The notes beneath the pieces were generated by a model. The model saw nothing but the letters and a program-made list of their open reading frames with translations. It was not told the origin of the DNA and ran no database searches. From Effrenium voratum (lineage: Eukaryota > Sar > Dinophyceae > Suessiales > Symbiodiniaceae): a stretch of 64,000 nt of DNA. Shown here piece after piece: positions 27,501 to 42,700 of this stretch (position 1 is the stretch's first letter; every line of letters begins with the position of its first letter). The DNA is taken from positions 43,501 to 107,500 of the forward strand of contig CAUJNA010003809.1 of NCBI GenBank assembly GCA_963377175.1, written 5' to 3'. Made by a program: the position numbers and the translations under genes.

Positions 27501-30500
27501 TGATAGATTCCCTTTAAACCCAACAGGTGAAAATAGATTAGCTCAGGTGATATCCCCAACAGCATGCGGTGCTCTTTTTAGTGCTTGCACCACCCCGCAG
27601 CCCTCGCAGAACCTCGCGGAACCCTCGTGGAACACTGGTGGAACCCTGGTGGAACCCTCGTGGAACCTTACCTCAGGGCCGCTCCGGACCATCTGGGCTG
27701 AGACCCCAAAGCTTTCAGCTGTTGGGGAAAAATACTCTTAAGCAAAGGGAAGTACATGTCTGGCACTCCGACGGACATGCCATTTTGCGTCCGGCGACCT
27801 ATTTGATGGCCTGGGCCTCCGCACGTGGGCAGCGAGATGTCCAGGCGCAATATGCCGTCGTCCAGTTCGAAAGGAGTCTGGCAGGCCTCAACGAATCTCC
27901 GGGTTCGATGTCCGGGTATGTCTTGGATGTTCAACCAACGTCAGGTCAGTAGGTTGTAACCATCGCTGTAACTTGGGTAACTGGGGTTGTCCCCCTACAT
28001 CATGGCTATAACCTACTTTCCAAGTTGGTACATCCAAGCAACTGACCTGCGGTCTGGGGATGTCTGGCGATGTCTGGGGATGTCTGGGGATGTCTGGGAA
28101 TGTCTGGGGATGTCTGGGGATGTCTGGGCATGTCTGGGGATGTCTGGGGATGTCTGGGGATGTCTGGATTTGGTTGTGCAAAACCAGGAGGAATGTTACC
28201 ATTTGCAGAGACGTCGAAGTTCCAAGACGGAGCCTGGTTCAAATTCCAAGTCGCTCCAACACAACTACAATCTCACAAGGTTGTGGGTTCAACTAGCACT
28301 TGTTTCGGAAAACACATACACATTGTGGGTATTCACATATATAACTGTTTAAACTGAATCCCTGCCATGTCCTAGTTCATGTCCAGTCTCCTTTTGCAAC
28401 CCGGTTCAGAAAGCGTTCCATTTCGAGACATGACTGTGCATGTCAACAAGCTTGCCACTGTTCATTTGGGTGCTACTCGGCGGCTTTTGCCCCCCTCCCG
28501 CACTCATGCATTGATGAACATGAAGCCCAACGGCAGATACTTTCGGCATCTTTCAGCACTCAAGATACTTGGACTCCTGACGAACTATGAATGCAGCGCA
28601 GCATGTTGGTTCATTAAATGTCCTGGAACTTGTCCCACAGACCCCTTTTTGCAGGGTCAACCTTAAGGCTGGGAACGACGCATCTCCAACCAGGCATGTA
28701 GAAAAACAGAGGACTGTGACTCTGTGAATACAGCTGCGTAAGTATTTGGAGTGTGCGGTGGAGCGTCCCAACTGATCCCTACATACATGAGCACGCGCCG
28801 TTCTGCACTTGATCTGCAGTAGGGAGACACCAAACATGCTGATGTTCTTTTGTTACCTTTAAACCAGCATGACAGGGGTACCCTCAACCACAACACACAC
28901 ACACACACACACCCATGTGCTTGCGAGAAACATAGCGAGGATGTGAGTGCAGCTGACGATATTGACCGAAAAGTGGCAACTCCCAGTCCACTTCCCGGCT
29001 ATTCCCGGAAGCGACGGAAGAACTTCGTTGGCAAGAAAAATGACTGCCATCCAAGCGCCCCTCTTTTTGTTTGGCCAATGGATCGAAGCACCAAGCGCCA
29101 GAAAGCAGGTTTCTTTCTGCGTCTAACTTAACATATTGCTGCCATGAAGGCCTTACTTCCTGTCGCAGACCTTCACCCGTGGGTTAGAGGATCCCAAGAA
29201 TTCGCCGCCAGTTCTATTTCAACCTATCCGTGCAGTTGCCGGTTGGGCAAAGAGGGGAGGTGAGCCCAGGAAGAAACCGATCCAACAGCGCGAGGCTACG
29301 TATAGGGAATCTGACTCACTCAAGCAACAATCACTGAATTGCTCCAACCACTAAGCTATGCATCATTTCCTGCAGGTGAAACGCAGGCCTGCATTTAAGC
29401 GACCGAAGCAAAGTTGGCGCCTTGGCATCCATGATTTTGCTCCCGTCCGGCAAGCACTCCTGAGGCGCAAGCTTGAATCGGATCCAGCATGTCTATGGAG
29501 CATAACGAGAAGTTGCCACTGGTCAGCGGCTAGCAATCAAGACGTTGCTTGTGTATATATGAATAGGGTTATAGTGGGATCCATTAAAGACTCGCTTCGC
29601 TTGCACCAACATTGATGAGCAAACAATCAAGCCAAAGCTGCATTGCTAAAGATTACCTGCTTCTTCGCAAGTTGGAAACTAATCTTGGCGCGACTTCGAA
29701 TGTGCACCTAAAGCCATTTCCAATGACCCCGACATGTTGACTGGAAGATGTAGAGCACAAATTGCCTCTTTGAGTTTTGCATTTCTGTCCATTGCATTGA
29801 CATGTGGCCGTGACAAAACCCACATACTGTGGATGGACGAAATCCTGCACCACTTTGAAAACATGGGAAACCATTCTTTGTTGGTATTTACAGGGGAGTC
29901 ATCATTCCAGGGTTTCTTAGGTGGTGCAGGATTTTGTCCATCCGCAGTACTTCGCTTGTTTTGCAGCAGCCGGCACCTCCGGAGGGCAGTGCCAGTGTCG
30001 GTCACGGAAGTCGTTCAAGACGCCCCAGTGCAGCAAAGCAGAGCTCCCAGCCTGAAATCAAATAAATGTCATGCGTCAAATCTAGCCTATGGGATTTCGT
30101 GACGGGAACAAGTCAATATGGCGCCTTGCCACAAAAATACAAAACCGCCCTGTCAGTTCGGTTGCTTTAAAGCCATCCCAGTTCTGACTCATGCCTCCAG
30201 GCAAGGTTTCAGAGGAATTGGAAGCATAGAGTGCATCCCTTTCTTCTTGGTACCCCATCCTGTACTGCAAACAAGAATGTCCAAAGGCAGGCAGAAGTGC
30301 TGGTGAAACCCGAAGCCAGTTCGACGCACCATCTGCATAAGCATCCGAATCCTGTCACCTGAGTCACCCAACGGCACTGGCCGAATGTACCTGCCATTTT
30401 TCTTTACGAGCGACGTAGCCTAGATCCATTCAACTGCAAGCCAAGCGCCTTGTCCGGATGCAGGAAGCCGGTAATTTGCACCACGAAGCCGTCGCCCGCT

Positions 30501-33500
30501 CGACGACAGGCGACGTCCACGTCTCCTGCCTCGGAGTTCAAAGGGCTTACGCAGATATGGAGGTTGATCAAAGGTCCCTGATACATGGGATGAACATTGG
30601 TTGGCAAACCACAAAGATGATCTTTGCATGGGAAACGTTACCCATGGTCATTTGGGGGCTGAACGGAATATCGATCAGCCCCCATATCCAGCTGGAAGGA
30701 ACAGAGGTGAAATATATTCAACACCATACGCGGAAAGTGAGGGGTTGGTGAAAAGAAATAGAGGTCCATATCTGCACGCCCCGCGCAAACGCGAAAGTTG
30801 GGGCTCAGGCAAGCAAATCCTTGTCCAGCAATCTTCAACATGATAAGAAAGCTTGGGATTCTTCTGGCCTCATGATCTTAGTCACTGTCAATTTGGCCCG
30901 CGAGGGTATTGAGCCATGTCCCTCAGCGCGGTCTCAGGCCACTTTTGGCTAGGTTGATCTGTGAGTTGTTACACCTCTGACTGACCATCCGGCTTAGCAT
31001 CAAAGCCACGAAGATGATGCTGCGTAAGTGGTTTATCCATCGTCTATCCAACATTCAACAGTTGAATCATCCACTGTGTGCTTCGCTCTGGCGGGTCACA
31101 TCAAGCCCAATGACGTGAGTGCCTCATCCAACTGCTCGCGCCACTTGGCGTGGGCCATTTGGCAGATGCGCTACGAACTCCATGACACATGCATGATTGT
31201 CATGATGGCACGGCAACCGGTTGCCACCAGTTGGCATGGGTCGCAAAAACATGTGTTTGATATGTTTTGTCTCAAAATGCACGTTGTTCATGTACATCGC
31301 CGGTCTTGGCAAAATATGTCCAATGATTAGATTCAACTGCAGCGTCAGCGCCGACGTTCTCCGCCTGCTCTGACAAGGTGATACTTTGGAAGTGGATCTT
31401 GCCGGACTGCTTTCGCTCCTCACGCCGCAGTACAAAGCACGCTTGCCCAAAGGGTCCTGATGGAATTTGGGGCCTCAAACTACACCGTTTGACACCCCTA
31501 AAGCAACTCGGGGTGTGGCACGGGGTTCTGCATACCAAGCCCCAGGACCCTAAGGTTGGTGTTGATGCGGTGCTGAAGTGACATGTGACTTACCTCCGTT
31601 CGCAGCGGTAGGGGTACTTCCTCGTTTACAATCCAAAGATGATGACCCTGGCTCACACGACTTGCTCCTTGAGCTATACCTTCGAAGGCTGGTTCTGTGG
31701 CTCTTCAAATGTGACCCCTCTTACTTTCAATGCACGGCACAGGTCGCATAGCAAGCTTTGCATTTCGTAATGGAGACTCCAGGGCTTAGCTCCACCAAAC
31801 ACCACCCCTAAGCATCAAAAGGGACCCTCCATCGAACAAATTGAAGGGGGAAAGGCCTTCCAATGTTTTGGGCAGCAAACAGGTGCTTTTTTGAGGGCCC
31901 AACATGCTTCGGGCAGCTGGCCTTCAGTTGCCAGGCACAAAACCCCGGAACGTAAGACAGGCACGCGGATGCATGCGGCCCAAAAACTGGGATTATGTAG
32001 GCCCGCCCTACAAAGAAATGAACTCTAGCACTTGTTTGGGCACAAGCATTGATGGATGTTGCCATCGAAATGCCTTTGAAAGTAGGTGTGGGGTTCTCTG
32101 CAAAAGAGGTGTGGACAAAAAACATGCCTGGGCTATCTCTGCACTAGAGTAAGTTCGTCCCAGTCGCCAAGTGACGCTGGTAGAAAAAGGCAACCCTGCC
32201 AAACAAAAAGGGTGCCAGGCAACAGCTGGGTAGTGCATTCGCAAAGGTCCTGATCCTTGGCACTGCAACATGTCCGGCCGAACAAACGATGGAGAGTTGC
32301 CCTATGATTCATGGACAGTCGCTAGCAACCGGCTGCTCTTGAAGCGCCATCGTGCCTTGCTTCAAGCAACACGCATTCTCGTTCAGTCGCAGTGAGCCTT
32401 CAATCCAGGCAAGTTGCCTTGCCGGCAAGGCCGGCCCCAGCCCAACCATGACGTGACACACTCCGATCGGCCCGCTCCGGTCGGCTCTGACGGAATTGCT
32501 GAAGCTGTTGGTCGAAGTTGCTCGCCATCTTTTGCGCCTTCTGCTTGACCTGACAGCTTTGGTATCTGGTAGGCGTCAAACCATGGACCCCTGTTGGGAC
32601 CCCATTTAAAGGCGGGCCCCACACAAACCATGGCCCAAAAAGGGTACCCATTTTTGAGAGCTCATGCTAGACTGCTCTCGGTGGGCTACGGACCTCCAAT
32701 GGAAGGATTTTCTCCCCGGTCGCCTGACTTTCTTTAACAGGCACCTCCTTTAAGCTTCTATGTCTCGAAGGGAAGTCATGGCAGACTGGTCATCATGACA
32801 TCCATTCTCAGAGCTTACACACAGCCACTTTCAATCGGGCTCTGCCCAGTTTTTTTCACACACACACACACACTGCATGCTGTCAATAATTGTCGTTGAA
32901 AAAAAAACCTCGTGTGTGCACATCTCTCTTTGAGTGCAAGGGCGTCACGTCTGAATCAGCATGGCCTATGTATACAGGCCCTCGCACGCATCCACACGCG
33001 TGATAGCATATTGCTCGCACATGACGAACAATACTATATGAGCTGAAAGGGACAAAGTAGTAAGCGAGTCCCGAGGCCGTGGTTGTCATGGCAAAGTGTC
33101 GTTCCCCAATTCCCTCTCACGCGGACCATCGACTAGACGCGTTGTTGACCAAACCCCAAAGGATTAAGCGCCATGTTTTATCCCCATGGTGCGGTCTGCT
33201 GATTTCCATGAGGGTCGCGCAGGGTGCACAGACAAGTTATAGAAGGTCTCCAATGTTGCAATATCGGTGCAAGCGCTGGCAAGATACACCCAGAGCAAGG
33301 GGTCCTCATTATGCGAGAGCCGATAAAGCCCTGACCAAAAAGCTCTACATGCATTATGCATGTTTTACATACACGATGAACAAACATATTTTGTCCAGCC
33401 TGATTTGGAAAGCTGAGACGGGGAAATTTAGATCACCTGCCACAACTGAGAGCAATGAAGTCGCTCAGTATTCAAACAGAATCTGACGACATTCCAAGTG

Positions 33501-36500
33501 ACGAGAAACTTTGAGCTGAACTCCTGTTTTAATTGCCCGATTTGTTGAAGTGCAGCCTCACTGTTGCGCTTTTGTTGCAACAAGTTTTTTTTGGTCACTC
33601 ACGCATGCTTGTGGCCGTTTGAACGAAGGAACTTCTTTTGGGTTTCGATTGCGACATCGTGTTTGGCCCTCTGAAAGCCCTCCCTGGCCTCCTCCTTCTT
33701 GGCCTGCGCCTTGGCTTCTTTCTCCGCTTCCTTCGATAGCCGCGCCTGGCCGGTGAGGCGCAGCCTCCGGGCTTCATAACTACCTGGGGACCCCTTTGGA
33801 GGCGACAGTCGGCGCCCATGGTCAAACACAAAACGGGGAAGATGGTAGCAGCGGAGGTCAAAAACATAAGGACAACTAACAAAGCGCAAAGGGACAATCA
33901 GCATGAGGGCATTTAATCCGACCGGGCAACTCATCCAAGCGAGTCAAGTGTGCCATCCGTCCTCATCATGTTCATTCAACACACAATACCAAAGCAACTA
34001 CAGTTTGGATGGGCCGCTTTCTCTGTCAGCCGGCTAGCGCCAAAGCTCATCCAATATCCACAGCATAGTGAAGCTAAACGGTACAATTGCCCCGCTTGCG
34101 TGTGCTAACCCCCTGCAAATGCTATTGGCTCTGGGCTCCAGCAGTCATGACTCCTGTCCAATGCCACTTTCAAGCGCCAGTGGCACCACATGTAGCATGA
34201 CTCCATGACATGAGCGGGCCTGAATTGGCAGCCCTTGAAATGATCGACTTGTGTAACGGCACCAGCCCCAGAACTTCAATTGCCTGCACTAGAGACTCAT
34301 CCTCTGGCAACCAGAGCTTGAAGTCGTCCGCGCCGTCCTGCTCATACGTGGGGCACAAGGGAATGGGCAGCCATACGTTGCCCTCTATAAAGGTAGTGAT
34401 GTGATCTATGGCTGGAGGCACACAAGTCGCCATTTGCGAGCAGTTGCTTTCCGGCAAGCATTCCTTGGCAAGCAAAAGTCAAAAGGATTCTTTGGATGCC
34501 CATGGGTCAAACAATGGAGTTCAACATTGGTATCAGAATTGATGGCGAGGAACATTGTTCGAGTACCAGGGTCGGTCACCATTATATTTAGTGGGAACTC
34601 AGATCATTTCGTCTCCACTAACGTCTCCACTAACCAACTCATTTGGGCTCCTATTGAACAACGATGACTGGACCCCGCATGCCCACGGTACAAGGGATTC
34701 CCGCCTGGGATTCGGGGGAGACTCCGGGCGTTGACGCAAAGGTCAAGGATAGGCTGTAGCAACAATTGCCCACGTGCCATTCGGTTGGCTCCGGTGTAAT
34801 TTGGTTGACTTTGCAAGGGGGGCAAACATTTAATTTTTAGCAGTTAAGTGGGGATTTCCCACTAAACGCACAACAAGCAAAAATGTAAAATGATTCCCAA
34901 CAACAATCACGGTAACGATATTCCCTGATTCTCTTGCAGGACAATCAGCCAAGCACGCCCGCAGCAGTCCCTGTCCTTCACCCACGTGTTGCCTGGGAAC
35001 TTCAGAACAAACATGAACTTCTTGGTCACCTCCTCCTGGCGCTTTCAAACGCGCGGTGAGCGAAATTCTCGGCCAGGCTGCTGGCCCGGGGACAGCCGCA
35101 AGATTTGCGAGTACAGCTCAAGCAGAAAGACGAATCAAGATGCCCTCAATCAAGGCAAATTAATAGGCAAACATGACAGAATCGGTAGCTCGCATTGCAC
35201 TGCCGGCAAAAAATAACCTCATCATGTATCACGATTGCATAATACAGGAAGGGGGCAAGAGGAACTTTTTCAGGTATTGAAATGCAACGCAGTGTGCATC
35301 GCATGACATTACATGCAATGTCAGCCGCAATGACGCTACTGCAACTGCTCAAACCATGTGTCTTCGCAAGGTGGTACTATGTGTGCAATCCTAGGATCTG
35401 TCAATAGTGGCAATAGCATGGGTCCGAGCAACTTAAACATGAACATTCTGAGTGTGGGAACTCTTAACGTTGCGTCGCGTGTTGTTTGTTGCTTCGCAGG
35501 GTTTCTTTCATGGGACCTCCTGGCAGCCCCAGGGAAGCAAGGCGGACAAAAGCTCCCGTGCAGTACTCAGTGGCGGGAGGTCCAAGAAATCTTTATTAAA
35601 ACGCGGCGAAAGGAAGTCACACACATACACAACAAGCTTTCAACATTGTGTTTGATGTCACACACCCATCTGATTTCCTGATTTCCTGCCCTCCATGTCC
35701 CTAGCTGAATTCCAAACAAAGGTCTCACGCAAGCGCGCGCGCACTCCGCGACGGCACGCGACTCTGCCGGGACGGTCCGGCTTCAGCTTCACCACGATCT
35801 CTTTGACCCCATCCTCCGGAGCGCTCCGGAAGTTCTCCGATCTCGCGAAGACCCACCTCGCCAGGACCAAACATGAGATAGGGAGCCGCATGTCAACAGC
35901 ATCTCTTGATCTTAGCATCGAACGCTGGTACACCACTGATAGGACCAAACAACCTCGCTGGTACACTCCCTCAGACTAACATGGAAGCTCTCAGGCCTCT
36001 GTGAATGAATTAAATGGGACCAAGTCTTCCAAAGGGGTCCGTTCGGGAGCTTCAATGGTCTGGGGGAGGGTAGGAGCAAACATGAGATAGTGAGCTGCCC
36101 CATGTAAATAGCATCTCTTGATCGTGGCATCGAACATGACATTCCCTGGCCCTAGGCTCGATGATGTCCAGCTCCTATGTTGGCAACCTCCTGCAAGTCT
36201 CTGGAAGTGTCTGGTGGCTCATCTGTGGAAGGCACATTTCACATTATCCTCCGGCATGGTCCGACGAATTTAGCATTACGCGCGGCGAACCAGCCAAACA
36301 AAAAGTCACCAGAGATTGCCACAAACCAGGCGCGTTTCAACCAGCTTGCCACGTGTTTTTGTTTAATCCCAGAATGCAAGGCATACAAAGCGCCCCTCCA
36401 AAACTCATGGCTCCACCTTGGCCAATGCGGGGTTGCGATTCCCACGGTGTCCACTCACTCGCCCCAAGAACCTGGGGTCGTGACAAACCGTGCCACTCGG

Positions 36501-39500
36501 ACTCCCATCCGAGCGACTTGTTGTAGGCATCCCCCGGCCCGTAGTGGAGCATCAGCTCAGTGTCCAGGTCGGTCACGAAATGCACCAGGGCACCTGAGAT
36601 TCTCTGCCCATGGGCTAAAAGGCAACGCGCAGGAGTTGGACCCAAATGGAAGTGTTTGTCAAGACCAAGCGACCCCTTTAGTTTTCAGACTCTGCATGCC
36701 CAAATAGTTTGGAGAACACCGCGTAGTTTACCTGGGCAGCTGCGATCAATGCTTGCTTTGCAAGGCAGGGGTACCATTCAAGTCGAAGATGCAGTGTCAA
36801 CTGGAAAACTGGAACTAAAGCTGCAAGTTGTGAGTTCATTAAAAAAACACAAAAACGGAGGAAAACTGGAAAACTGGAACTTGCTGCAAGTTGCGAGTCC
36901 AAAAAAACAACATACCAATGCTTCAGTGCAGGGGAAAGTGCTTTGCACCGGGCAGCCATGCACATCTACACATCCGCTCCATATCGCTTGCGAACGCGCA
37001 GGAACTCTTAGTAAGCTGAGACTGACAATCAGTGAAGCGGAGGAAAAGGCATTTGGTGGATTTCCTTGAAAGCGATAAGCAAAGGCAATTGCTGGACTCC
37101 GCTCTCCGCCATATGTTAGGTGTTGACTGGTCTCCTCAAAACGCAGCTTGTGGCACCAGGTGTGCTGTGCAATTGCTTAATTCAAGTGCAGAACAAACAA
37201 TACTTGTACCAAGTATTTCTCCAGCATATTCAGGGGCACTATTCGCATCACTTTTCCCTCGTAGGTATGCTTCCAGAGCTTGCTTATCGGTGGCCCTTGT
37301 TTGCCTCGCTCGCTGTCTCACTTGTGCTAAACGACAAAAGACGGTGTTCGGGTATTGGCCGGCGTCAGACTGCTCTGGCAACAGCTAGCTTCAAGAGTGG
37401 CCAATACCTTTGCCAACCAGCAAACACTAACCGCACCACAAAGTGCAACCCAAGTCAACTCAAATGACGTAAATTACTTCAGTGGTCACGCCGCTTTTTC
37501 TGAAGCAAGCGATGTGATTTATCAATTTATGCGAGGGGGAATGGAAGGTAGAGAGGTAAACCAGTCTCATAAGCCCTAGCATGGCAGCTCGCGGTGAATG
37601 AGGACTCCCGTGTAAATAACAACAAACAATGGTTTCCCATGGTTTCAAAGTGGTGCAGGGTTTCGTCCATCCACAGTATTAGTTTAGCATGGCAGCAGCA
37701 ACTCTTACGACGAGGCGCCTTCAGCCCAGACCGCTCCGACTCCCATCAAGTTACCGCCCCTCACCTGGCATCGCTTGCTATGGGCCCTCCTGCCCGCGAC
37801 GGAAAAAGGACCTAGGAAAAGGCATGTCTCACCGTCTCACCATAGAGTAACAAGCATCAACAAGGACACAACAAGTTCTCAGTTCTCACTACAGGGCAAC
37901 AAGGACTTGAGAAGAATCCCCCTATGAGGCAGACTGCGACACTGTTTTCAATGACCAGGCAGCAGATTCGGGGTGTATCCTCTGCCTGTGGGAGGGGGAA
38001 GCTAGCAGGCCGTTAGATCGGCATTGCTTGGCTGCGGGCGGCAACCGGGAAGTTATCTAGGTCAGAATTCAGCCGCCAAGGGACCGCAGGTTTTGATGCA
38101 TGTTTCCACTTGCCAGGGTTCAATTGTGGCAACCTAGTTTGACCCGGCACTCATTTCCGCGTTTCTCAAAATTGAGGACCCCTCCAGGTAGGTGCTATCC
38201 TTGGTTTCCCTTTAAAACCACCATCCCTATTTTAAGAACCCCCCATCCGACTTTCTAAGAACCCCCCATCTCATGAAGCATTGTGGCAAAATCCTCACTA
38301 AACGCGCAGTAGGTCCCTCCACAAGATACCAAGCATGACTCAGAGGGCTACAAGGTGTCACATGGTCCATCATCCTGAGCCACGCTAGACTGGACACAAG
38401 CTATTGATCAGCTACTGGTCCGTCCATAGGTCATTGCCCAAGTCTGCCTTTCGGATGAAATCAGAGCCAGGCAGATTCACCCATGGTGGTGATAAGGTGG
38501 TCGATCCACTTTCTCTATACCAAGGAAGTCCACTTCAGGAACGAAGCTGCGCCCTGGAAAAGAATCAGCTCTGGCCTTACCTTCGGCAACTCAGTCTAAC
38601 CATGCAACCAGGTGCAGTGAACCACGCGCCGCAAAGACATGATATGAGGAATATCTCTAGCTAAGCTCAAGGTGAACTAGCACTTCACCTTGGCGCGACA
38701 AGCAAACCTTTCCCATCTCAAGAGATGCGCCCGAACGCTGGACCCGTGGCCTTCCAGCGAGTGGTTCGCACGGACCTTAGGGGTTTGGTCATTGGCAGCT
38801 GACACCGCCAGGCTAGCTGCGAATGCCGAAGTTGTTTCCTGAAGCCTCTAGGCAGAACAAGCAATGAATAAGCATGCTTAGTCCTAGATGAGCTCCGCGA
38901 AACAGGTTTGCTTGCTGGCTTGTAGCTATGCTAGACACAACGCTCAGTGACTTTGCAGTGCTCATGCTTGGCTCAGCGCCTCTCCTAACTGTGGCCACTT
39001 CTGTTTCCCTCAAATCGCCCTCGACAGGCTCTATCTGCCCTGCCCGCGGCAAACATCGCCAACGGAATCGGACTAGAACAATTCAAATCCTGAGCTGGAG
39101 CGACAGAGAGAGATAGCAAGGGAGAGACAGAGAGGCGGAGAGGGATGAAAAGAAAGGAAAGCAAACATTAGAAAGAGAAAGAGATGGAGAGGGATGCAAA
39201 GAAAGACCCTTGAAAGAAGGAAGGAAGGACAAAACAAATAACAAAGAAACAACGCAATACAGGAATAAAGAAACAGATCAATCAAAGGCATGACTAAAAA
39301 CATACATAAAGCAAGACACGATGCAATGATCAAATACATCAAACAATAACTGAAGCAAAAGAAAACACATTGAACAACAGAGAGAGAGAGAGAGAGAAAG
39401 ATAAATATATAAATAAAGAAAGCAACAAAGGAAGAAACAAAAAGAGAGAGCAAACATTCAACAATAACGAGAGCAACAAAACAAAGAAATGCAGAAAGAA

Positions 39501-39584
39501 AGAAATTCCGAATGAACGTAAAAAAAGAATCACGAAAGAATCAAAGATAGATAGATAGACTTATGAATCATACTTATGAAAAAA

Positions 39585-39631
<47 letters not shown>

Positions 39632-39753
39632 GAGCAAATAAACACATACAGACATAATGAAATAATTCGGTGCGTGGGGCAATGCTGCGCGCACGAAAAA
39701 AGAAAGAAAGAAAGAAATAAAGAAAGAAAGAAAGAAAGAAAGAAAGAGACAGG

Positions 39754-39784
<31 letters not shown>

Positions 39785-42700
39785 AGGGAGAGAGAGAGAG
39801 AGAGCGAGGAAGAGCGAGGAAGAGCGAGAGAGAGAGAGAGAGAGACAAAGCGAGAAAGAGAGAGAGGGAGAGAGAGAAAGAGAGAGGCGGTGCGTCTCCC
39901 CCGGGTCAGAGTAGATGCTCGTGCGGTATCTAGTGCGCTTGGCGAGAGCCATGTCATGCAAAAGCCAAGTTGGGTACCAGATTGGGCATAGGGTCTCGTC
40001 AAAGCAACCCAAATAGCTAAGACACTGCAAAACATTTGAAACATTGCCCTTGGCACGTGAAAGGTAAATATAGGAGATATAGTGCAGTTGTTCTCGAACA
40101 GAGCTTGTCTTGAAGAGGGCTGAATGTCAGCATTGTCATAGTCTGCCGCTTGAATGACATCAAGTCGCTAAACTTGCCGATAGCCTTGTGCTTCGCTCTT
40201 GGCTGCTTTCAATGTAAGCGAGAAGAGACAGGCAAACCTGCAGAACGTCGGGATCACGTAGCTCTTCCATTCACCAGCCGCCCATCGACCCCTTCAGTGC
40301 AGACGAATCGGCTGGTCGAAATACACTTCCTCAGGCGACCTCCTCTGAAAACACCGGCAACATCGGCTGATGAGTGAGTGAAGCGCCGCCACCAGCTGGC
40401 ACCACCTGGTCTTTATACCGGTGTTCTTCCAAATAAACGCCCACAGGGTTAAACCTGCTCACTATTCGTGTTCTGCAAGAGTCTTGATGCAACCATGTAC
40501 AGGGGACCAGGGGGCGTTTATTTATACGAATTACACCGGCAAAGACCATCCTAATTTGACTTCGTGACTAGCCGTCACGGATGTGGTGTTTTCTTTCCTT
40601 TCCCATTGGTGTCCTTGGCATTCACCTGCGGTATTTGTGCCCCCCTTCACCCAAGCTGTGCGCTCTGCGGGCGTTTATTGAAAAGCACCGGTATTGCATC
40701 ATGAACACCAGATCGACCGAAACAGGGAGGGTTGGTGCAGCGTTGTCCCATTTCTCTTTGCTGCTGGCCAGTTGAACCAACCGCATCTACGGCCTCAAAT
40801 GCCCTGCGTTGCTCGCAAGCAGTACAACACTAGCAATTCGTTGGGGGCACATTTCGACAAATTGCCAGGCACATATCATAGGCCACGCACAGGGTTAGAC
40901 ACCATGAAGGGAGTGGCCAAAAAGGCTCAACGTTGTCTCTAGTTGCATTGAGTGCATCGAAACGGTTCCCGTATGGGTCAGCCAAACAGCCTCTCTGACG
41001 GCACCCACCCTAGTTCTCACGAAGTGTCTAGGTGATGTGAGCCTGTGGATCGCAAGCTTTCTGATTGCCTCTGTTTCTGGTTGCAGCTGCCCTCCAAGGT
41101 CCAAGTGAGGATCAGAACTGCTCGCTACTCACCAAGGTTACTGCTAAAGTGACACCTAGCAGCGAATCTCGATCAGTGCTCGCGCGAGCCTCCAGCTATA
41201 GCAAATGGGAACCTCTCCAAATGCTCGGCTACCTTCAACATGCAAAGGGCCTTGCCTGGACACTGTGTGCTCCCACGAGGCTTCGGGTCCTCGAAAAGGC
41301 CACGGCAGTCCCGGAACGATGGCCCGATTTATTTGGCGCACGGCAGCTCGAACGCAATCGAAAAGGAACTTCCCTTAAAGGAAACCACCAGTTGGATGGT
41401 TTATAGGGGTCATTCCTTCATTCCCTCCTGAGCAGCAAGTAAACACAAGGTCCAGCCGTTCCAACACTCCCTTCCATTTGCTTAAATCCCCTGGAAAAAA
41501 AAAAAAAAAACAATCCACCAGTGGTAGATTCCAAATATTTCCACCAGTGATAGATTCCCTTTTAAAACCAACAGGTGAAAAAGAAAAAAAACGCAAACAC
41601 CACCCCTGACCCATTGCTGCCGAGGCCACTTGCCAGACTCCGCTTCCGTCGCGCGGTCAGCAGCAGCACTGAACAAGGACTCCGCCTGCAACGTGTCTCG
41701 CCGCGTCTAGCTACAAGCAGTGACGAACCCACCGCCGAACGTTATGCGGCCATGGGTCAAAAGCCCGTACCCCCAGTGAACATCACAATCCCAACTAAAA
41801 TAGACTAAAATGGGTGGTGCACCTACCCCGAAATGGTACCAGTGGTTTTGACCCACAGCCATGTTCCTTCTTGTTCTACAGCTGAGGAGCGAGTCTTTTT
41901 ACGGATTTCCGGTGATACCCGGTCAATCTGCAGAGCAGGACCCGGGACAGCCGTTCACATAGTAACAATCAGGACAGCTGTGTGGATTAAATAAGTTATA
42001 GCTTATTGTCGAGTGATTGCACTACTTGCTGTGTCGAAGCTGCAAATCCCAAAGTATGAGCTGGTCTCCTGCGTGGCTGAAATCCAACTTTTTGAACCAT
42101 TCCCACTAATGTTGACCCGCTTTCTGGACGCAAGATCGGATCTCAGGGCGAGTTCCGCCGTTCCGCTGAAATCAGTGATCCTACATACAAACAATCCTGC
42201 CAAATTGGCGTGACGATGTCAAGCCTTGCCGCCCTGCCAGTTTGCTTGCTGTGTATGGTCCCAAGGCAACAAAAAGCAAACCATGCAACAGGTGGCTTCC
42301 TTGTGCTCGTTCAAGGTTCTGCAAGTAGCATTCGGAGTGATCCAAATGGTTACGTGGAACTTGACAGAGTAGGTCCTCTTGGTTGCCAGGTTCCGCTGAA
42401 AAGGAGCTCCTGTGATCCCGCATGGCCACTGATCGCTTTGTTGCGGAGCTATCTCTTGATTGTGAGGATGCCTAACCCTATTTTCCTCTTACACGATTCC
42501 CCATACTTGCCTAAGGTCCAATACTCGGGCGTGTGGAAGAGTGGTATACGTGGATGCCGTCTGAAAGGCACACCGTCACAACGAAGCACCATGCGGGAAG
42601 CTGTGGGCCAGAGGCTTGCCTGTTCCTCCCCGTTTCGCCAGTTTCGCAGCCCATGGTTCTTGTAAGTCCGCCTAGCGGCAGGCCCAGCTTCATCTCTATC

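Noticed and set aside
28006..28242. Pro/His/Thr repeat protein ([10 protein letters not shown] units)
   Set aside because: Translation of the 10-bp minisatellite; open in several frames.
39530..40056. Leu/Ser/Phe-rich minus-strand frames that resemble membrane segments
   Set aside because: They read the complement of the purine tract and (GAAA)n runs.
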